A stretch of 64,000 bases of DNA from Arsenicibacter rosenii (GCF_001870735.1 NZ_MORL01000006.1:62001-126000); one strand, 5' to 3'; shown: positions 24,395 to 33,514, counted from the first letter of the stretch. The notes: generated from the sequence alone by a model not told the origin. Made by a program: numbers and translations.

Positions 24395-26125
24395 TTATTC
24401 CCAGTTCGGGTTTTGGGTCAGGTTCGGGTTAAGCAGGCGTTCCTGTTTCGGGATCGGATACAGGTAGTCGCGGGCCTCGTTGAATTTCTTCGTAATATGG
24501 CCATTTACCACGATGTTGCCACCTTTATTGCCGTTTTCGAGCTGAATTTCGCTGCCCAGTTTCAGCAACTGCGCCCCCGGAACAGTTGGTTTCGTACCTT
24601 CGTAAATCACCAGATCGACCTTGCCGTTTTTGTCGAGGTCGTAGCTGCCAGGGCCCGGGAAGTACATGCCCTTAAACTGCTTCGTCAGCAGCTGGCCTTC
24701 TTTCCAGCGGATGAGGTCGTCCCAACGGAAAAAGTTTTCCATAACCAGTTCGATCCGGCGCTCCCGGCGGACTTCCAGAATGACGCCCTGATTGCTGCCT
24801 TTGACCTGCGTATACTGGCCCACCAGATACGGATCGGGCTGGGCATTGGCTTTGGCCAGATCCATGTTCGGCATGCCCACCCGGTCACGGATTGGTTTGA
24901 TGGAGCGGTCGAGGTCGGCTTGGGTAAGCGTCCCCCGTTCGGCTTTGGCTTCGGCAAAGTTGAGCAGCACCTCCGCATACCGGAAGATCGGCATGTCGGT
25001 AATGTCCTTGTTGAACGTATCCCACTTCGGCGTTGAGACAAACTTAATCAGCTGGTAGCCGGTTACGGTCGCGCCGAATTCGGGCACGAGTGGCGTTGTT
25101 TCGCCGATCCGCGTGTAGCCCGGCGTGCGGATCGTCTGCGTCAGACGCGGGTCGCGGTTCTGCACTTCGTCGTAAAACTGCATGGTTTCGTAGCCCTTGA
25201 TGTCGGTAAACCGCGAGCCATCGGCCATCAGGTAGCTGTTGACCAGTTTCTTTTCCAGGCCGGGCTTACCATACGAGGCGGTCATCGTATAATAATTCAG
25301 GTTGTGGTAGGTCTGGAGTTCATCGCTGAAATCGCGGGCCAGGATAATCTCATCGGGGATGGCGTTGTCCGACGAAAACAGTTTCAGGTAAGCCGTTGCC
25401 GGGGTGGCCTTATAGATGGTGTAGCCGCTGCTTTTCATCAGTTCATCGGAAGCTGCGATGGCATCGTCCAGAAACTTATCGGCGTTTGGCAGGCTGAACT
25501 CCGGATGGTATTTCCGGAACGTACCCTCATACAGCGCGATACGTGATTTCAGCGCCAGAGCCGTCCACTTCGTCACCGTATTCAGCTGGCGGGACGCATC
25601 GAGGTTGGCAATGGCGTAGTTGATGTCGGCCATGACCGAGTCCATCACCATCGTACGCGGGTCGCGGGCTTTGGTCAGCAAATCCTGGTCGTTGGTTTCG
25701 ATCGGGCGGGAGTACCAGGGCACATCGCCGAACCGCTTCACCATCCCGAAGTAAAAATAAGCCCGGAAAAAGCGCGCCAGCCCGTTGTATTTCGCTACGG
25801 CCTTTGGGTCAGGGCACTTCTTTGAGTTTTCGAGAAAGTAATTGATGTTCCGGAGTGTTCCCCAGCTCCAGCCGCCGCCGCTGGTCGGTACTACGCGGGT
25901 GCCCTGAAGCTCATCGCGCAGGCTGTTTTTCACCACATTGTCTACGTCCTCGTTATACACGTCTTCGGCCGACGGCAGGGCGTTGTAAAATGAATTGGTG
26001 TATAACAGCAGGTCGTTTTCGGTTTTGAAAAACGTTTCCGGCGAGATGGCGTCCTGTGGCAGCAAATCCAGATTACACGATGCCAGGCAGAGCGTGAGGA
26101 CGAAAAGACTGATTATTTTTTTCAT
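24395..26125 (-). CDS. SusD/RagB-family outer-membrane nutrient-binding lipoprotein
   Basis: The 576-residue surface lipoprotein has the signal peptide MKKIISLFVLTLCLASC with lipobox LASC, then NLDLLPQDAISPETFFKTENDLLLYTNSFYNALP, the standard SusD opening. TPR-like helices and the conserved YAEVLLNFAEAKAERG and EVRRERRIELVMENFFRWDDLIRWKEG segments follow. SusD proteins form the lid of the SusC transporter and bind the substrate before import. Its partner SusC is encoded 21 bp upstream. Confidence 0.95.
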   Translation of the reverse strand: MKKIISLFVLTLCLASCNLDLLPQDAISPETFFKTENDLLLYTNSFYNALPSAEDVYNEDVDNVVKNSLRDELQGTRVVPTSGGGWSWGTLRNINYFLENSKKCPDPKAVAKYNGLARFFRAYFYFGMVKRFGDVPWYSRPIETNDQDLLTKARDPRTMVMDSVMADINYAIANLDASRQLNTVTKWTALALKSRIALYEGTFRKYHPEFSLPNADKFLDDAIAASDELMKSSGYTIYKATPATAYLKLFSSDNAIPDEIILARDFSDELQTYHNLNYYTMTASYGKPGLEKKLVNSYLMADGSRFTDIKGYETMQFYDEVQNRDPRLTQTIRTPGYTRIGETTPLVPEFGATVTGYQLIKFVSTPKWDTFNKDITDMPIFRYAEVLLNFAEAKAERGTLTQADLDRSIKPIRDRVGMPNMDLAKANAQPDPYLVGQYTQVKGSNQGVILEVRRERRIELVMENFFRWDDLIRWKEGQLLTKQFKGMYFPGPGSYDLDKNGKVDLVIYEGTKPTVPGAQLLKLGSEIQLENGNKGGNIVVNGHITKKFNEARDYLYPIPKQERLLNPNLTQNPNWE

Positions 26126-26146
26126 GATCGTAACGTTGCGGGAAGG

Positions 26147-29100
26147 TTAGAAAGTCAGGTTTAAGCCGGCCGAGAACGTTTTCGAGAACGGATAGGTCCG
26201 GCCGTTGGTCCCGTCGCCATCGATTTGTTCAGGGTCAATGTATTTGGTACGTAGCGGCGTGTAGGTGAGCAGGTTTTCACCGCTGACATACACACGAAGG
26301 TGCGGAATCCGTACTTTTTTCGAGAGCCGCTCCGGCAGGGTGTAGCCGATAACCACGTTTTTCAGGCGCAGGTAGCCGACGTTCTGCATATACCGGTTGT
26401 TGACCGCGTTCAGGTCGCCGCCGCCATTGAGGGCCGTGTAGCCGCGCAGAATCGGGAAATACGCATCCGGGTTTTCGGGCGTCCAGACGTCATCGGCGAA
26501 TTTCTCCGGAACAAACGAGTAGTACGGGCGGGAGTATGGACCCCAGAATTTGTCGGCGTTGTTGCCCGGGTACCAGCTCTTTTTCAGAATGCCCTGTGCC
26601 AGCAACGACAGGTCGAAACCGTTCCACGAACCGCCGAGGCTAATGCCGTAGCGGTAGCGGGCGCGGCTGTTGCCGATAATGCGGAGGTCGCCGTGGTCGT
26701 CGAGCGTATTGGCGCCCTGGTCAATCTTGCCGTTACCATCCAGATCAACGAATTTCAGGTCACCGGCCTGGATTTTGCTCCAGTCGCCGGGGGCGCTCAG
26801 CCGTTGTTTGTTCACCAGCGTCTGGTCAACAGGGTAGCTCTGGGCTTCCTCGTTGGTTTTGAAATAGCCGTCGATGGTATACCCCCAGATTTCGCCGATT
26901 ACCTGACCCACATAGCGGTTTGACAGAATCTTGTTCGGGTTATCGAATTTGGTGATCACCGATTTAGAATCTGATACTACCAGCGCGGCATTGTACTGGA
27001 ACGGTTTGTTAGCCAGTTTAAACTGATCGCGCCATGACAGGGCCAGCTCAAAGCCTTTGGTTTGCAGATCACCCGCGTTCTGAGTCGGTACCGACGCCCC
27101 GTAGACCGATGGCAGCACCTGCCCCGGCACCAGCATATCGGTTGTGTTGCGGATATAGGCATCGACGGACAGGTTCAGCCGGTTGGTCAGGAAAACGGCG
27201 TCCAGACCGAAGTTGGTGGTGGTGGCTTTTTCCCACGTCAGACCCGGCGAAATCGGGTTCGGGCTGTTCACATAGAACTGTTTCTGGCCACCATTGATCC
27301 AGCTCGACTGGGCAGTCGGAATGGTGGCGATATACGGGTAAAAGCTCGATGAGTTGGTATTCGACGGCAACTGGTTGCCCAGCGTACCATACGATGCCCG
27401 TAATTTCAGGTTATTAACCACGTTCCGCAACGGTGAGAAAAACGCCTCGTCGCTGATCCGCCAGCCCGCCGACACCGAGGGGAAGAACCCGTAGCGGCGG
27501 CCTTCGCCGAAGCGTGACGTACCGTCGTAGCGGCCATTGACTTCCAGCAGGTACTTGCCAAGGTAATCGTAGTTGACCCGGAAAAAGGCCCCGAACAGCG
27601 AGTACTGGTATGAATCACCGCCCGAAAGCTGTTCGCCGGTGCCCAGGTTCAGGTCGTTCAGGCTTTCTGAGAGCAGGTTCTTGCGGGCTCCGAACAGGCG
27701 CTGGTGTTTTTTGGTCTCGTAGTTAATACCGGCCGTCGCAGCGACATAGTGTTTGCCGAAGATGTGGTTATACGACGTAAATACGTTGGTCGACATGGTC
27801 GGGTCGAACCACATGGTTTTCTTCAGCTGATCGACGTTGTAGTTCGGCACCGTTGCCAGAATACCCGGCTGCACCGAATACTGGGCTACTGCTGAGCGGT
27901 ACCAGTCATCGGCGATGTAGAACGAGTACGAGTGGTTGGCCACCAGATTCCAGTTCTTCATGAAATCAATCGTAACCGAGTTGATGGTTGTCAGCTCATG
28001 CACTTTCTTTTCGCCGCCGGCAACGCCTTTGAGCAGGTTGGCAAACAAGCCGTCGCCGATGGAGTAGTTGTTTTTCAGGGTATTGTACGTTGCCGTGCCG
28101 TCAGGGTTCAGCGGGGCATAGGCCGGTAAGGCGTGCACCGTAATGGCGACGAAGTTGGCATTGGCACCGCCTTCCAGTCCCGGATAGGCATATTTCGAGT
28201 CGAAATACTGGGTGTTGTTGCTCACCTTCAGCCACGGCGTCAGCTGGGCATTGATCTTGCTGCGCAGGGTATACGACTGGAATTTGTCGGTGTTGGTGCG
28301 CATGATGCCGTCTTTGCCGAAGTAGGAGCCCGACAAAAAGTAGTTGACCTTATCGGTGCCGCCCGACATGTTCAGGTTGTGCTGCTGCGATGGCTGCGAC
28401 ATGTTGAAAATCGTGTTCCACCAGTCGTAGTTGCCATAGTAGTTGTAAATATCCTTGCCGTTCACGTTTTTAACGACCACCCATGGCCGTGCCGGATTTT
28501 CGGTTTTGTCGTAGCGGCGGGCTTCCAGTTCCTTATAGTCTTCTTCCGAATAGCGGGTGTAGCTATTGCCGGTAGCGCGGATAAAGGCTTCGTCGTTGAG
28601 GCGGACCGATTCATAGCCGTTGGTCATAAACTTCGTGCTGACGGTCGGTGTCGACCAGCCGAAGTTGTTGGTGTACGTGACGCTGGTCTTGCCGTTTTTC
28701 GCCGTTTTAGTCGTAACCAGAATAACCCCGAACGCACCCCGCGCCCCGTAGATGGCCGAAGCAGCGGCGTCTTTCAGGACCGATACGGTTTCAACATCGG
28801 CCGGGTTGATGCGGTTAATGTCGCCCGGTACCCCGTCAATCAGCACGAGCGGCCCACCGCCGTTGATGGAGGTTTCGCCCCGGACGTTCAGGCTGCCGCC
28901 CTGCCCTGGCTGACCGGTGCTGAACGTAATGTTCAGGTTCGGGACCATGCCCTGCAAAATCTGCGACATATTGTTGACTGGCCGGTTTTCAAGATCTTTC
29001 GCCTGTACCTGCGAAACGGCACCCGTCAGGTTTACTTTTTTCTGTGTACCGTAGCCGACCACAACCACCTCGCTCAGGGCGCTGCTCGATTCCTTCATCG

Positions 29101-29713
29101 CAACGGTAATATTGCTCTGGCTGCTGCTCACCGGCATTTCCATAGGCTCGTAACCGATGAATGAAAACGTGAGGGTTACGGCCCCGCCTTCGGGAATGTT
29201 GATTGAAAAACTGCCGTCGGCACCTGTAGTGGTGCCGCGCGTTGTGCCTTTAATCACGATGCTGACGCCGGGTAGGGGGTGGTTGCTGGTATTGTCACGG
29301 ACCACGCCCGTCACCGTACGCTGCGGCTGTTGCGGGGCCATAATCCGTGTGTTGAGTTGCAGCGACGGAAACGACAGCAGGCTGCTGTGGGCGTTCACTT
29401 TTTTGAGCACGATCTGCCCGTTTACTACTTCCCACGATACATCTATTGACCCGAACAACCGTTGCAGTACGCTCGACAGCCGCTCGTTACGGGCATTGAT
29501 CGAAATGTGTTTGTCGGCACCGATGATGCGGGGGCTATACACAAACTGCACGTTGGCCGCTTTTTCCAGTTCCTGTAACACATTGCGGAGGGGTTCTCCC
29601 TCGGCCGAAATGGACACCGGCCGGTTAAGGAGTTCCTGGGCCGTGACCGGCAGCGCCCGGGTCAGACCGGTACTCAGCAAGAGGCTGAGCAGGAGTAAAA
29701 AAAAGTTTTTCAT
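26147..29713 (-). CDS. SusC/RagA-family TonB-dependent outer-membrane transporter with STN signalling domain
   Basis: An 1188-residue protein. A signal peptide (about 1-25) leads into an STN/secretin domain (about 30-105), which in FecA-type transducers contacts a FecR anti-sigma factor. A carboxypeptidase-regulatory-like beta sandwich (about 130-210) follows, then the TonB-box region SEVVVVGYGTQKKVNLTGAV. Next come the plug (VLIDGVPGDINRINPADVETVSVLKDAAASAIYGARGAFGVI) and a 22-strand barrel ending in KTFSAGLNLTF. The STN domain and the FecR/ECF pair upstream show that the transporter senses its own substrate and controls transcription. Imported compound unknown; the downstream phosphoesterases point to a phosphate ester. 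Confidence 0.95.
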   Translation of the reverse strand: MKNFFLLLLSLLLSTGLTRALPVTAQELLNRPVSISAEGEPLRNVLQELEKAANVQFVYSPRIIGADKHISINARNERLSSVLQRLFGSIDVSWEVVNGQIVLKKVNAHSSLLSFPSLQLNTRIMAPQQPQRTVTGVVRDNTSNHPLPGVSIVIKGTTRGTTTGADGSFSINIPEGGAVTLTFSFIGYEPMEMPVSSSQSNITVAMKESSSALSEVVVVGYGTQKKVNLTGAVSQVQAKDLENRPVNNMSQILQGMVPNLNITFSTGQPGQGGSLNVRGETSINGGGPLVLIDGVPGDINRINPADVETVSVLKDAAASAIYGARGAFGVILVTTKTAKNGKTSVTYTNNFGWSTPTVSTKFMTNGYESVRLNDEAFIRATGNSYTRYSEEDYKELEARRYDKTENPARPWVVVKNVNGKDIYNYYGNYDWWNTIFNMSQPSQQHNLNMSGGTDKVNYFLSGSYFGKDGIMRTNTDKFQSYTLRSKINAQLTPWLKVSNNTQYFDSKYAYPGLEGGANANFVAITVHALPAYAPLNPDGTATYNTLKNNYSIGDGLFANLLKGVAGGEKKVHELTTINSVTIDFMKNWNLVANHSYSFYIADDWYRSAVAQYSVQPGILATVPNYNVDQLKKTMWFDPTMSTNVFTSYNHIFGKHYVAATAGINYETKKHQRLFGARKNLLSESLNDLNLGTGEQLSGGDSYQYSLFGAFFRVNYDYLGKYLLEVNGRYDGTSRFGEGRRYGFFPSVSAGWRISDEAFFSPLRNVVNNLKLRASYGTLGNQLPSNTNSSSFYPYIATIPTAQSSWINGGQKQFYVNSPNPISPGLTWEKATTTNFGLDAVFLTNRLNLSVDAYIRNTTDMLVPGQVLPSVYGASVPTQNAGDLQTKGFELALSWRDQFKLANKPFQYNAALVVSDSKSVITKFDNPNKILSNRYVGQVIGEIWGYTIDGYFKTNEEAQSYPVDQTLVNKQRLSAPGDWSKIQAGDLKFVDLDGNGKIDQGANTLDDHGDLRIIGNSRARYRYGISLGGSWNGFDLSLLAQGILKKSWYPGNNADKFWGPYSRPYYSFVPEKFADDVWTPENPDAYFPILRGYTALNGGGDLNAVNNRYMQNVGYLRLKNVVIGYTLPERLSKKVRIPHLRVYVSGENLLTYTPLRTKYIDPEQIDGDGTNGRTYPFSKTFSAGLNLTF

Positions 29714-29763
29714 GTTGTTTAAGTAATTAATTGATAGAGGATTAAGTTGTAATTCGTTTTGTC

Positions 29764-29817
29764 TTACCCCATCCCAACCCTTCCCCTGACATCAGGGGAA
29801 GGGTTGGGATGGGGTAA
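29764..29817. repeat. Very long perfect hairpin between fecR and susC
   Basis: Perfect 26-bp arms (29764-29789 and 29792-29817) separated by CA, pyrimidine-rich on one arm. It lies in the 116-bp gap between the anti-sigma gene and susC, 12 bp past the fecR stop. It is probably a terminator or processing stem that uncouples sigma/anti-sigma expression from that of the transporter. Confidence 0.75.
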
Positions 29818-29829
29818 TCTTGTGCGTGA

Positions 29830-30843
29830 TTAAGGACAGCCGGGGCCGCCGATGTAGACCTGCGTACCCTGCGTCTGGTGTCGGGCACCGATCGGAAGAC
29901 AGATCATGTTGAGTTGTGCGTTCAGGGACAGGTTGGCGAGGTTAGCCGTGAGCGTGCAGTTGGCAAATGCTTCCCGATCGAAGACAATCGTAATACCGTA
30001 TACGTCCTGTAATTCCCGGAATACCTCGGCCACCGGTGTGTCGTTGTAGACAAAATGCGTTTTAATCGCTTCGGGCCGCAGGACTACCGGCTGGTCGGCC
30101 AGGGCTTTTACAATCCGGTTGTCGGTGCGGTAGAACGTGGCTTTCTCGTTGGGCTTCAGCACCAGGTTCGAGGTTGAGGCATGGTCGTCGGTCTGGCGGA
30201 AAACGGCCACACGACCGGTCCGGACAACCACTTCGGCGGTGGGTTTACCGGTTCGGGCGATAATGGTGAAGCTGGTGCCCAATACTTTGGTTACCATGCC
30301 ATTGGCAAAGACCATAAACGGCCGGTCAGGGTCTTTCTGTACATCGAAAAAGCCAACGCCTTCCAGCCGGACAACCCGCTGGCCGGCAGCAAACCGCGCC
30401 GGATATTGTACACGGCCGCCGGGCTGGAGGGTAATCCGGCTGCCATCGCTGAGGGCGAGGGTTATGGGTTTGTTACCCTGATTGGTTCTGTCAATAAGTG
30501 ATGCCGGTTCTGTTTGGCTGATGGCGGCATTGTTGCCGGCCGGTCCGGTTTGCTGCCGGTAGCCGTACCAGCCGATACCGAGCAGCAGAAGTATTGCTGC
30601 TGCGGCAGCTATACGGTAATAGATACTGGTCAGTCGGCGGGCAGGCGCCGGGGCAATCTGCGCTGCCATTTGCTGCCAGTGCCGGTTTACGAAGGCGGTT
30701 TGCCCGGCCGTCGACAGGGCAGGAGCATTGTCGGCCTGCTGGTCCAGGGCGTCATACCAGGCATCAATAAATTGCTTTTCCTCGTCGGTAGCCGTTCCGT
30801 TCCGGTATTTGGCTAAAAGGGTCTGGAGTAAATGAGGGTCCAT
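29830..30843 (-). CDS. FecR-family anti-sigma factor (membrane)
   Basis: The 337-residue single-pass protein has a cytoplasmic N-terminal domain (DUF4880-like, about 1-75) that would bind the sigma factor and a transmembrane helix at about 90-108. The periplasmic FecR domain (about 125-225: PITLALSDGSRITLQPGGRVQYP, RVVRLEGVGFFDVQKDPDRPFMV) and a C-terminal DUF4974 domain (about 265-330) follow. It passes the signal from the SusC STN domain to the ECF sigma factor encoded 92 bp upstream. Confidence 0.93.
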   Translation of the reverse strand: MDPHLLQTLLAKYRNGTATDEEKQFIDAWYDALDQQADNAPALSTAGQTAFVNRHWQQMAAQIAPAPARRLTSIYYRIAAAAAILLLLGIGWYGYRQQTGPAGNNAAISQTEPASLIDRTNQGNKPITLALSDGSRITLQPGGRVQYPARFAAGQRVVRLEGVGFFDVQKDPDRPFMVFANGMVTKVLGTSFTIIARTGKPTAEVVVRTGRVAVFRQTDDHASTSNLVLKPNEKATFYRTDNRIVKALADQPVVLRPEAIKTHFVYNDTPVAEVFRELQDVYGITIVFDREAFANCTLTANLANLSLNAQLNMICLPIGARHQTQGTQVYIGGPGCP

Positions 30844-30935
30844 GCTTATCCGGTAGCAACCAGGGGTTTATCCCCGTTACTGCTGGCTAGACGGACAACT
30901 CAGTAAATACCCTAAGACGATTTATTAAGAATTTG

Positions 30936-31517
30936 TTAACGACTGAAAATAGTAGCGACAATAACGGCGGTAGCGTAGTCGTGCAGGTGAGTGCGGAGGA
31001 AGGTGAGCGAACGCGTCAGGTGGTATTCGATGGCTTTTTCAGAAACGCCGAGCCGCTCGGCAATCTCGCGGATAGAGAGTTGTTCAAATCGGCTCATGAC
31101 AAATACTTCGCGCGTTTTATCGGGCAGATGCTGTAAGGCCTGATGTAGCGAATCCGTAAGCTGTTCATACTGAACCGCATCTGAAGTACAGGTGCTGTGT
31201 AAAGGAACCGCTTGTAGATAATGGCTGGCATATTGTTCGCCCTGTAGCTGATTACGGACATGGTCGATAATGCTGTTCTTTAGCGAAGTAGTCAGGTATG
31301 CACAGAGGTTGCTGATAAGCAGCGTGTTACGTTTTTGCCACAGTTTTAGAAATACCTCCTGCGTCAGATCGGCGGCAAGGGCTTCGTCGCGGAGTTTACG
31401 TTTGGCAATAAGGAAAAAATGGTACCAGTATCGTTCATACAACACCCGGAAAGCCTGATCGTCGTCCTGACGAAGCCGGGCAATCAGTTCGCTATCAAGT
31501 ATCTGCTGATCGGCCAT
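30936..31517 (-). CDS. ECF RNA polymerase sigma-70 factor (FecI/SusCD-associated type)
   Basis: The 193-residue protein holds sigma region 2 (FRVLYERYWYHFFLIAKRKLRDEALAADLTQEVFLKLWQKR) and sigma-4 (HLPDKTREVFVMSRFEQLSIREIAERLGVSEKAIEYHLTRSL). Region 4 is a complete helix-turn-helix. It is the first gene of the locus and probably drives susC and susD when released by FecR. Upstream CAAAGTTG at 31526-31533 is one base short of a -7 consensus. Confidence 0.93.
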   Translation of the reverse strand: MADQQILDSELIARLRQDDDQAFRVLYERYWYHFFLIAKRKLRDEALAADLTQEVFLKLWQKRNTLLISNLCAYLTTSLKNSIIDHVRNQLQGEQYASHYLQAVPLHSTCTSDAVQYEQLTDSLHQALQHLPDKTREVFVMSRFEQLSIREIAERLGVSEKAIEYHLTRSLTFLRTHLHDYATAVIVATIFSR

Positions 31518-31635
31518 AACGATACAAAGTTGGTATTGTCAGCGCACGCGGCAAGTGAACGAAAGTTATCTTTTTGTAAATAAAAGAGATATTGTGTAGA
31601 AGAAAATTAACGATAAATACTACTTATGAAACAGT

Positions 31636-31668
31636 AGTGGTGGCACGACTTCAAGTCGTGCCACCACT
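31636..31668. repeat. 33-bp palindromic element, second copy
   Basis: Perfect 15-bp arms (AGTGGTGGCACGACT and inverse) around TCA, the same element as 22273-22305. It overlaps the stop codon of arsN2 (stop at 31667-31669) and probably ends the ars transcript. Confidence 0.7.
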
Positions 31669-32125
31669 AAACCCTTTGCTGCAATCCCCCTGCCCCCAGC
31701 TCTTTCATCATCACCCGTGCCGTCGACGGACATAGGCCGCTGAACTGCTGTGTCGCCGCAATGGCCGGTGGAACAGCCGTGCGGTCGACGGGCGAATAGC
31801 CCAGTTTGCTGAAATAGCCGTCGGCTGTAGTGGTAATCAGATAAAGCTGCTGAATCCCGGTCACGAGGGCATGTACCTCAATGGCATCGATCAGGCGCTT
31901 GCCAAGCTGCGCTTTCCGGTAGTCGGGTGTGATGGCCACCGAACGCAATAACCCTACGGAGTCATAGGGTTCCATACCGGCCGAACCGATTACGGTCTGC
32001 TGGTCGGTCAGCACAAAAAAATGGCCGGGGTCTTCCGGTAAGTCCTCGATTGGCAGGCCGACGGCCTGCAACAGCTGGCAGAGAGAGGCCCGGTCCGAAA
32101 ACCGGGCTGGTCGTGGCATATACAT
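31667..32125 (-). CDS. arsN2: Arsenic-resistance GNAT acetyltransferase ArsN2
   Basis: The 152-residue GNAT protein has ITPDYRKAQLGKRLIDAIE as acetyl-CoA motif and a C-terminal YFSKLGYSPVDRTAVPPAIAATQQFSGLCPSTARVMMKEL, a segment typical of ArsN2. ArsN1-type enzymes acetylate the amine of organoarsenicals such as phosphinothricin-like arsinothricin; ArsN2 chemistry is less settled. It is the last gene of arsR-arsM-arsC-arsN2, 12 bp after arsC. A start two codons later (MPRPARF, at 32119) is equally possible. Confidence 0.88.
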   Translation of the reverse strand: MYMPRPARFSDRASLCQLLQAVGLPIEDLPEDPGHFFVLTDQQTVIGSAGMEPYDSVGLLRSVAITPDYRKAQLGKRLIDAIEVHALVTGIQQLYLITTTADGYFSKLGYSPVDRTAVPPAIAATQQFSGLCPSTARVMMKELGAGGLQQRV

Positions 32126-32137
32126 GCAGTACTGGCG

Positions 32138-32560
32138 TTAGACAATCGTTTCGTTTACAAAGTTCTGCGCGTAGTTCCGGATCATGTCCCGTACCTCGCG
32201 GAAGACATTCATTACCTCTTCGGGCGTGCCGGTGGCTTTGGCAGGGTCCGGAAAGTTATGATGGAACAGCTCAGCCGTTGTCGGAAACCACGGACAGCGT
32301 TCTTTCGCGTTATCGCATACCGTGATCACATAATCAAACGGAATGTGCTGATATTCATCTACATGGTTTGACGTATGGCCTGAGATATCAATACCGGCCT
32401 CGGCCATAACGGCAATGGCTTTCGGGTTGACGCCGTGCGTTTCAACGCCCGCACTGTATACCTCAGCCCGGTCGCCGGCCATTTGCGCCAGAAAGCCATG
32501 CATCAGCTGGCTGCGGCAGGAGTTTCCCGTACAAAGAACCAGAATTCGTTTCATCGTCAT
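32138..32560 (-). CDS. arsC: Arsenate reductase (thioredoxin-type, LMW tyrosine phosphatase fold)
   Basis: Reduces arsenate to arsenite. MKRILVLCTGNSCRSQLMHGFL contains the CX5R phosphatase loop (with C-x4-C-R), and the later ICDNAKERCPWF supplies the further redox region, as in thioredoxin-coupled ArsC. I favour the ATG at 32560, which overlaps the arsM stop as TAATG and suggests coupled translation; an ATG at 32554 gives the more usual MKR start. The protein is about 140 residues, family length. Its product arsenite is the substrate of the upstream-encoded ArsM. Confidence 0.9.
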   Translation of the reverse strand: MTMKRILVLCTGNSCRSQLMHGFLAQMAGDRAEVYSAGVETHGVNPKAIAVMAEAGIDISGHTSNHVDEYQHIPFDYVITVCDNAKERCPWFPTTAELFHHNFPDPAKATGTPEEVMNVFREVRDMIRNYAQNFVNETIV

Positions 32561-33483
32561 TAACAACAACCACTACCCGGTGTACAACAATTTTCAGCAG
32601 ATGTGCCGGCCAGGGATTCCAACTGCCGCTTCGGCTTCGGCGATTGTGCGGCACCCGATTGCGGGCCACCCGGTTTTTCGGCATATACTGTAATGCTTTG
32701 GATACCAGTGCCGGAATCCCGGAAGGCGGCAATCTCATCGGCCGAAAGATAATGCTGAAGGATGTCATCCGGCAAGTCAATGGCCTTTTCTTTTTGCAGG
32801 GACACGGCGGTAAAACCGGCTTCGTCGATCAGTCGCAGGTAATCGGCCCGCTGAATGGCTCCGGATACGCAGCCGGCATACATTTCGGCGGCCTGTTGCA
32901 GGTTGGCCGGTAAATCGCCGAGCAGAACAATGTCCGAAATACTGAAATGCCCGCCCGGCTTCAGTACGCGGAAAATTTCGGCAAAAACATTTTTCTTATT
33001 CGGCACCAGATTCAGTACGCAGTTGCTGACAATAACGTCGGCGACATTATCGCTCACCGGCATTTGCTCGATATCGCCCTGACGGAATTCGACGTTGTTG
33101 AACCCGCGTACTTCGGCATTGGTACGTGCCCGCTGAATCATCGCTTCGGTAAAATCAATGCCAATCACCTTGCCGGTCGGGCCGGTTTCGTGGCGGGCAA
33201 CAAAGCAGTCATTGCCGGCACCGGAGCCCAGGTCAATTACGGTATCGCCTTCCTTAATCAGGGCAAATTTGGTGGGCAAGCCGCATCCGAGGGCCAGATC
33301 GGCATCGGCCACGTAGCCATCCAGCTGGGTGTAATCATCGGCCATGATCGGGACATCTGCCGGTGAGCAACAGCTTACCGGTCCTGATCCGCAGCAGGAT
33401 GCCGCGTTTTGTTCCGCTGGTTGGCCTGCAATGGCTGTGTACTTTTCGCGTACAATAGCTTTGAGTTGTTCGTCAGTTTGCAT
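32560..33483 (-). CDS. arsM: Arsenite S-adenosylmethionine methyltransferase
   Basis: Methylates As(III) to mono-, di- and volatile trimethylated forms. In 307 residues the SAM-binding motif DTVIDLGSGAGNDCFVA (about 80-96) is followed by the three arsenic-binding cysteines expected from algal ArsM, here C67 (ALGCGLP), C155 (SNCVLNLV) and C205 (YAGCVSG). A cysteine-rich N-terminus (CCGSGPVSCC) and a C-terminal CCTPGSGCC tail may help bind metalloid. It follows arsR by 48 bp and has its own ArsR-like box. The gene overlaps arsC. Confidence 0.93.
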   Translation of the reverse strand: MQTDEQLKAIVREKYTAIAGQPAEQNAASCCGSGPVSCCSPADVPIMADDYTQLDGYVADADLALGCGLPTKFALIKEGDTVIDLGSGAGNDCFVARHETGPTGKVIGIDFTEAMIQRARTNAEVRGFNNVEFRQGDIEQMPVSDNVADVIVSNCVLNLVPNKKNVFAEIFRVLKPGGHFSISDIVLLGDLPANLQQAAEMYAGCVSGAIQRADYLRLIDEAGFTAVSLQKEKAIDLPDDILQHYLSADEIAAFRDSGTGIQSITVYAEKPGGPQSGAAQSPKPKRQLESLAGTSAENCCTPGSGCC

Positions 33484-33498
33484 AGTTTTAATCGGTTT

Positions 33499-33514
33499 AT
33501 TGTAATAATACGAT
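33499..33514. promoter_or_regulatory. Candidate ArsR operator upstream of arsM
   Basis: ATTGTAATAATACGAT matches the operator in front of arsR in 13 of 16 positions and lies 16 bp upstream of the arsM ATG, between arsR and arsM. Confidence 0.45.

Noticed and set aside
28133-29164. A 343-codon open frame on the plus strand inside susC
   Set aside because: It is antisense to the conserved SusC plug and barrel, has low-complexity His/Val/Gly/Arg composition typical of a shadow frame in GC-rich codons, and no domain.
22273-31668. The block between the two 33-bp palindromes read as a composite transposon
   Set aside because: No transposase or integrase and no direct duplications were seen; the palindromes also work as transcript-end hairpins, so mobility is only a possibility.
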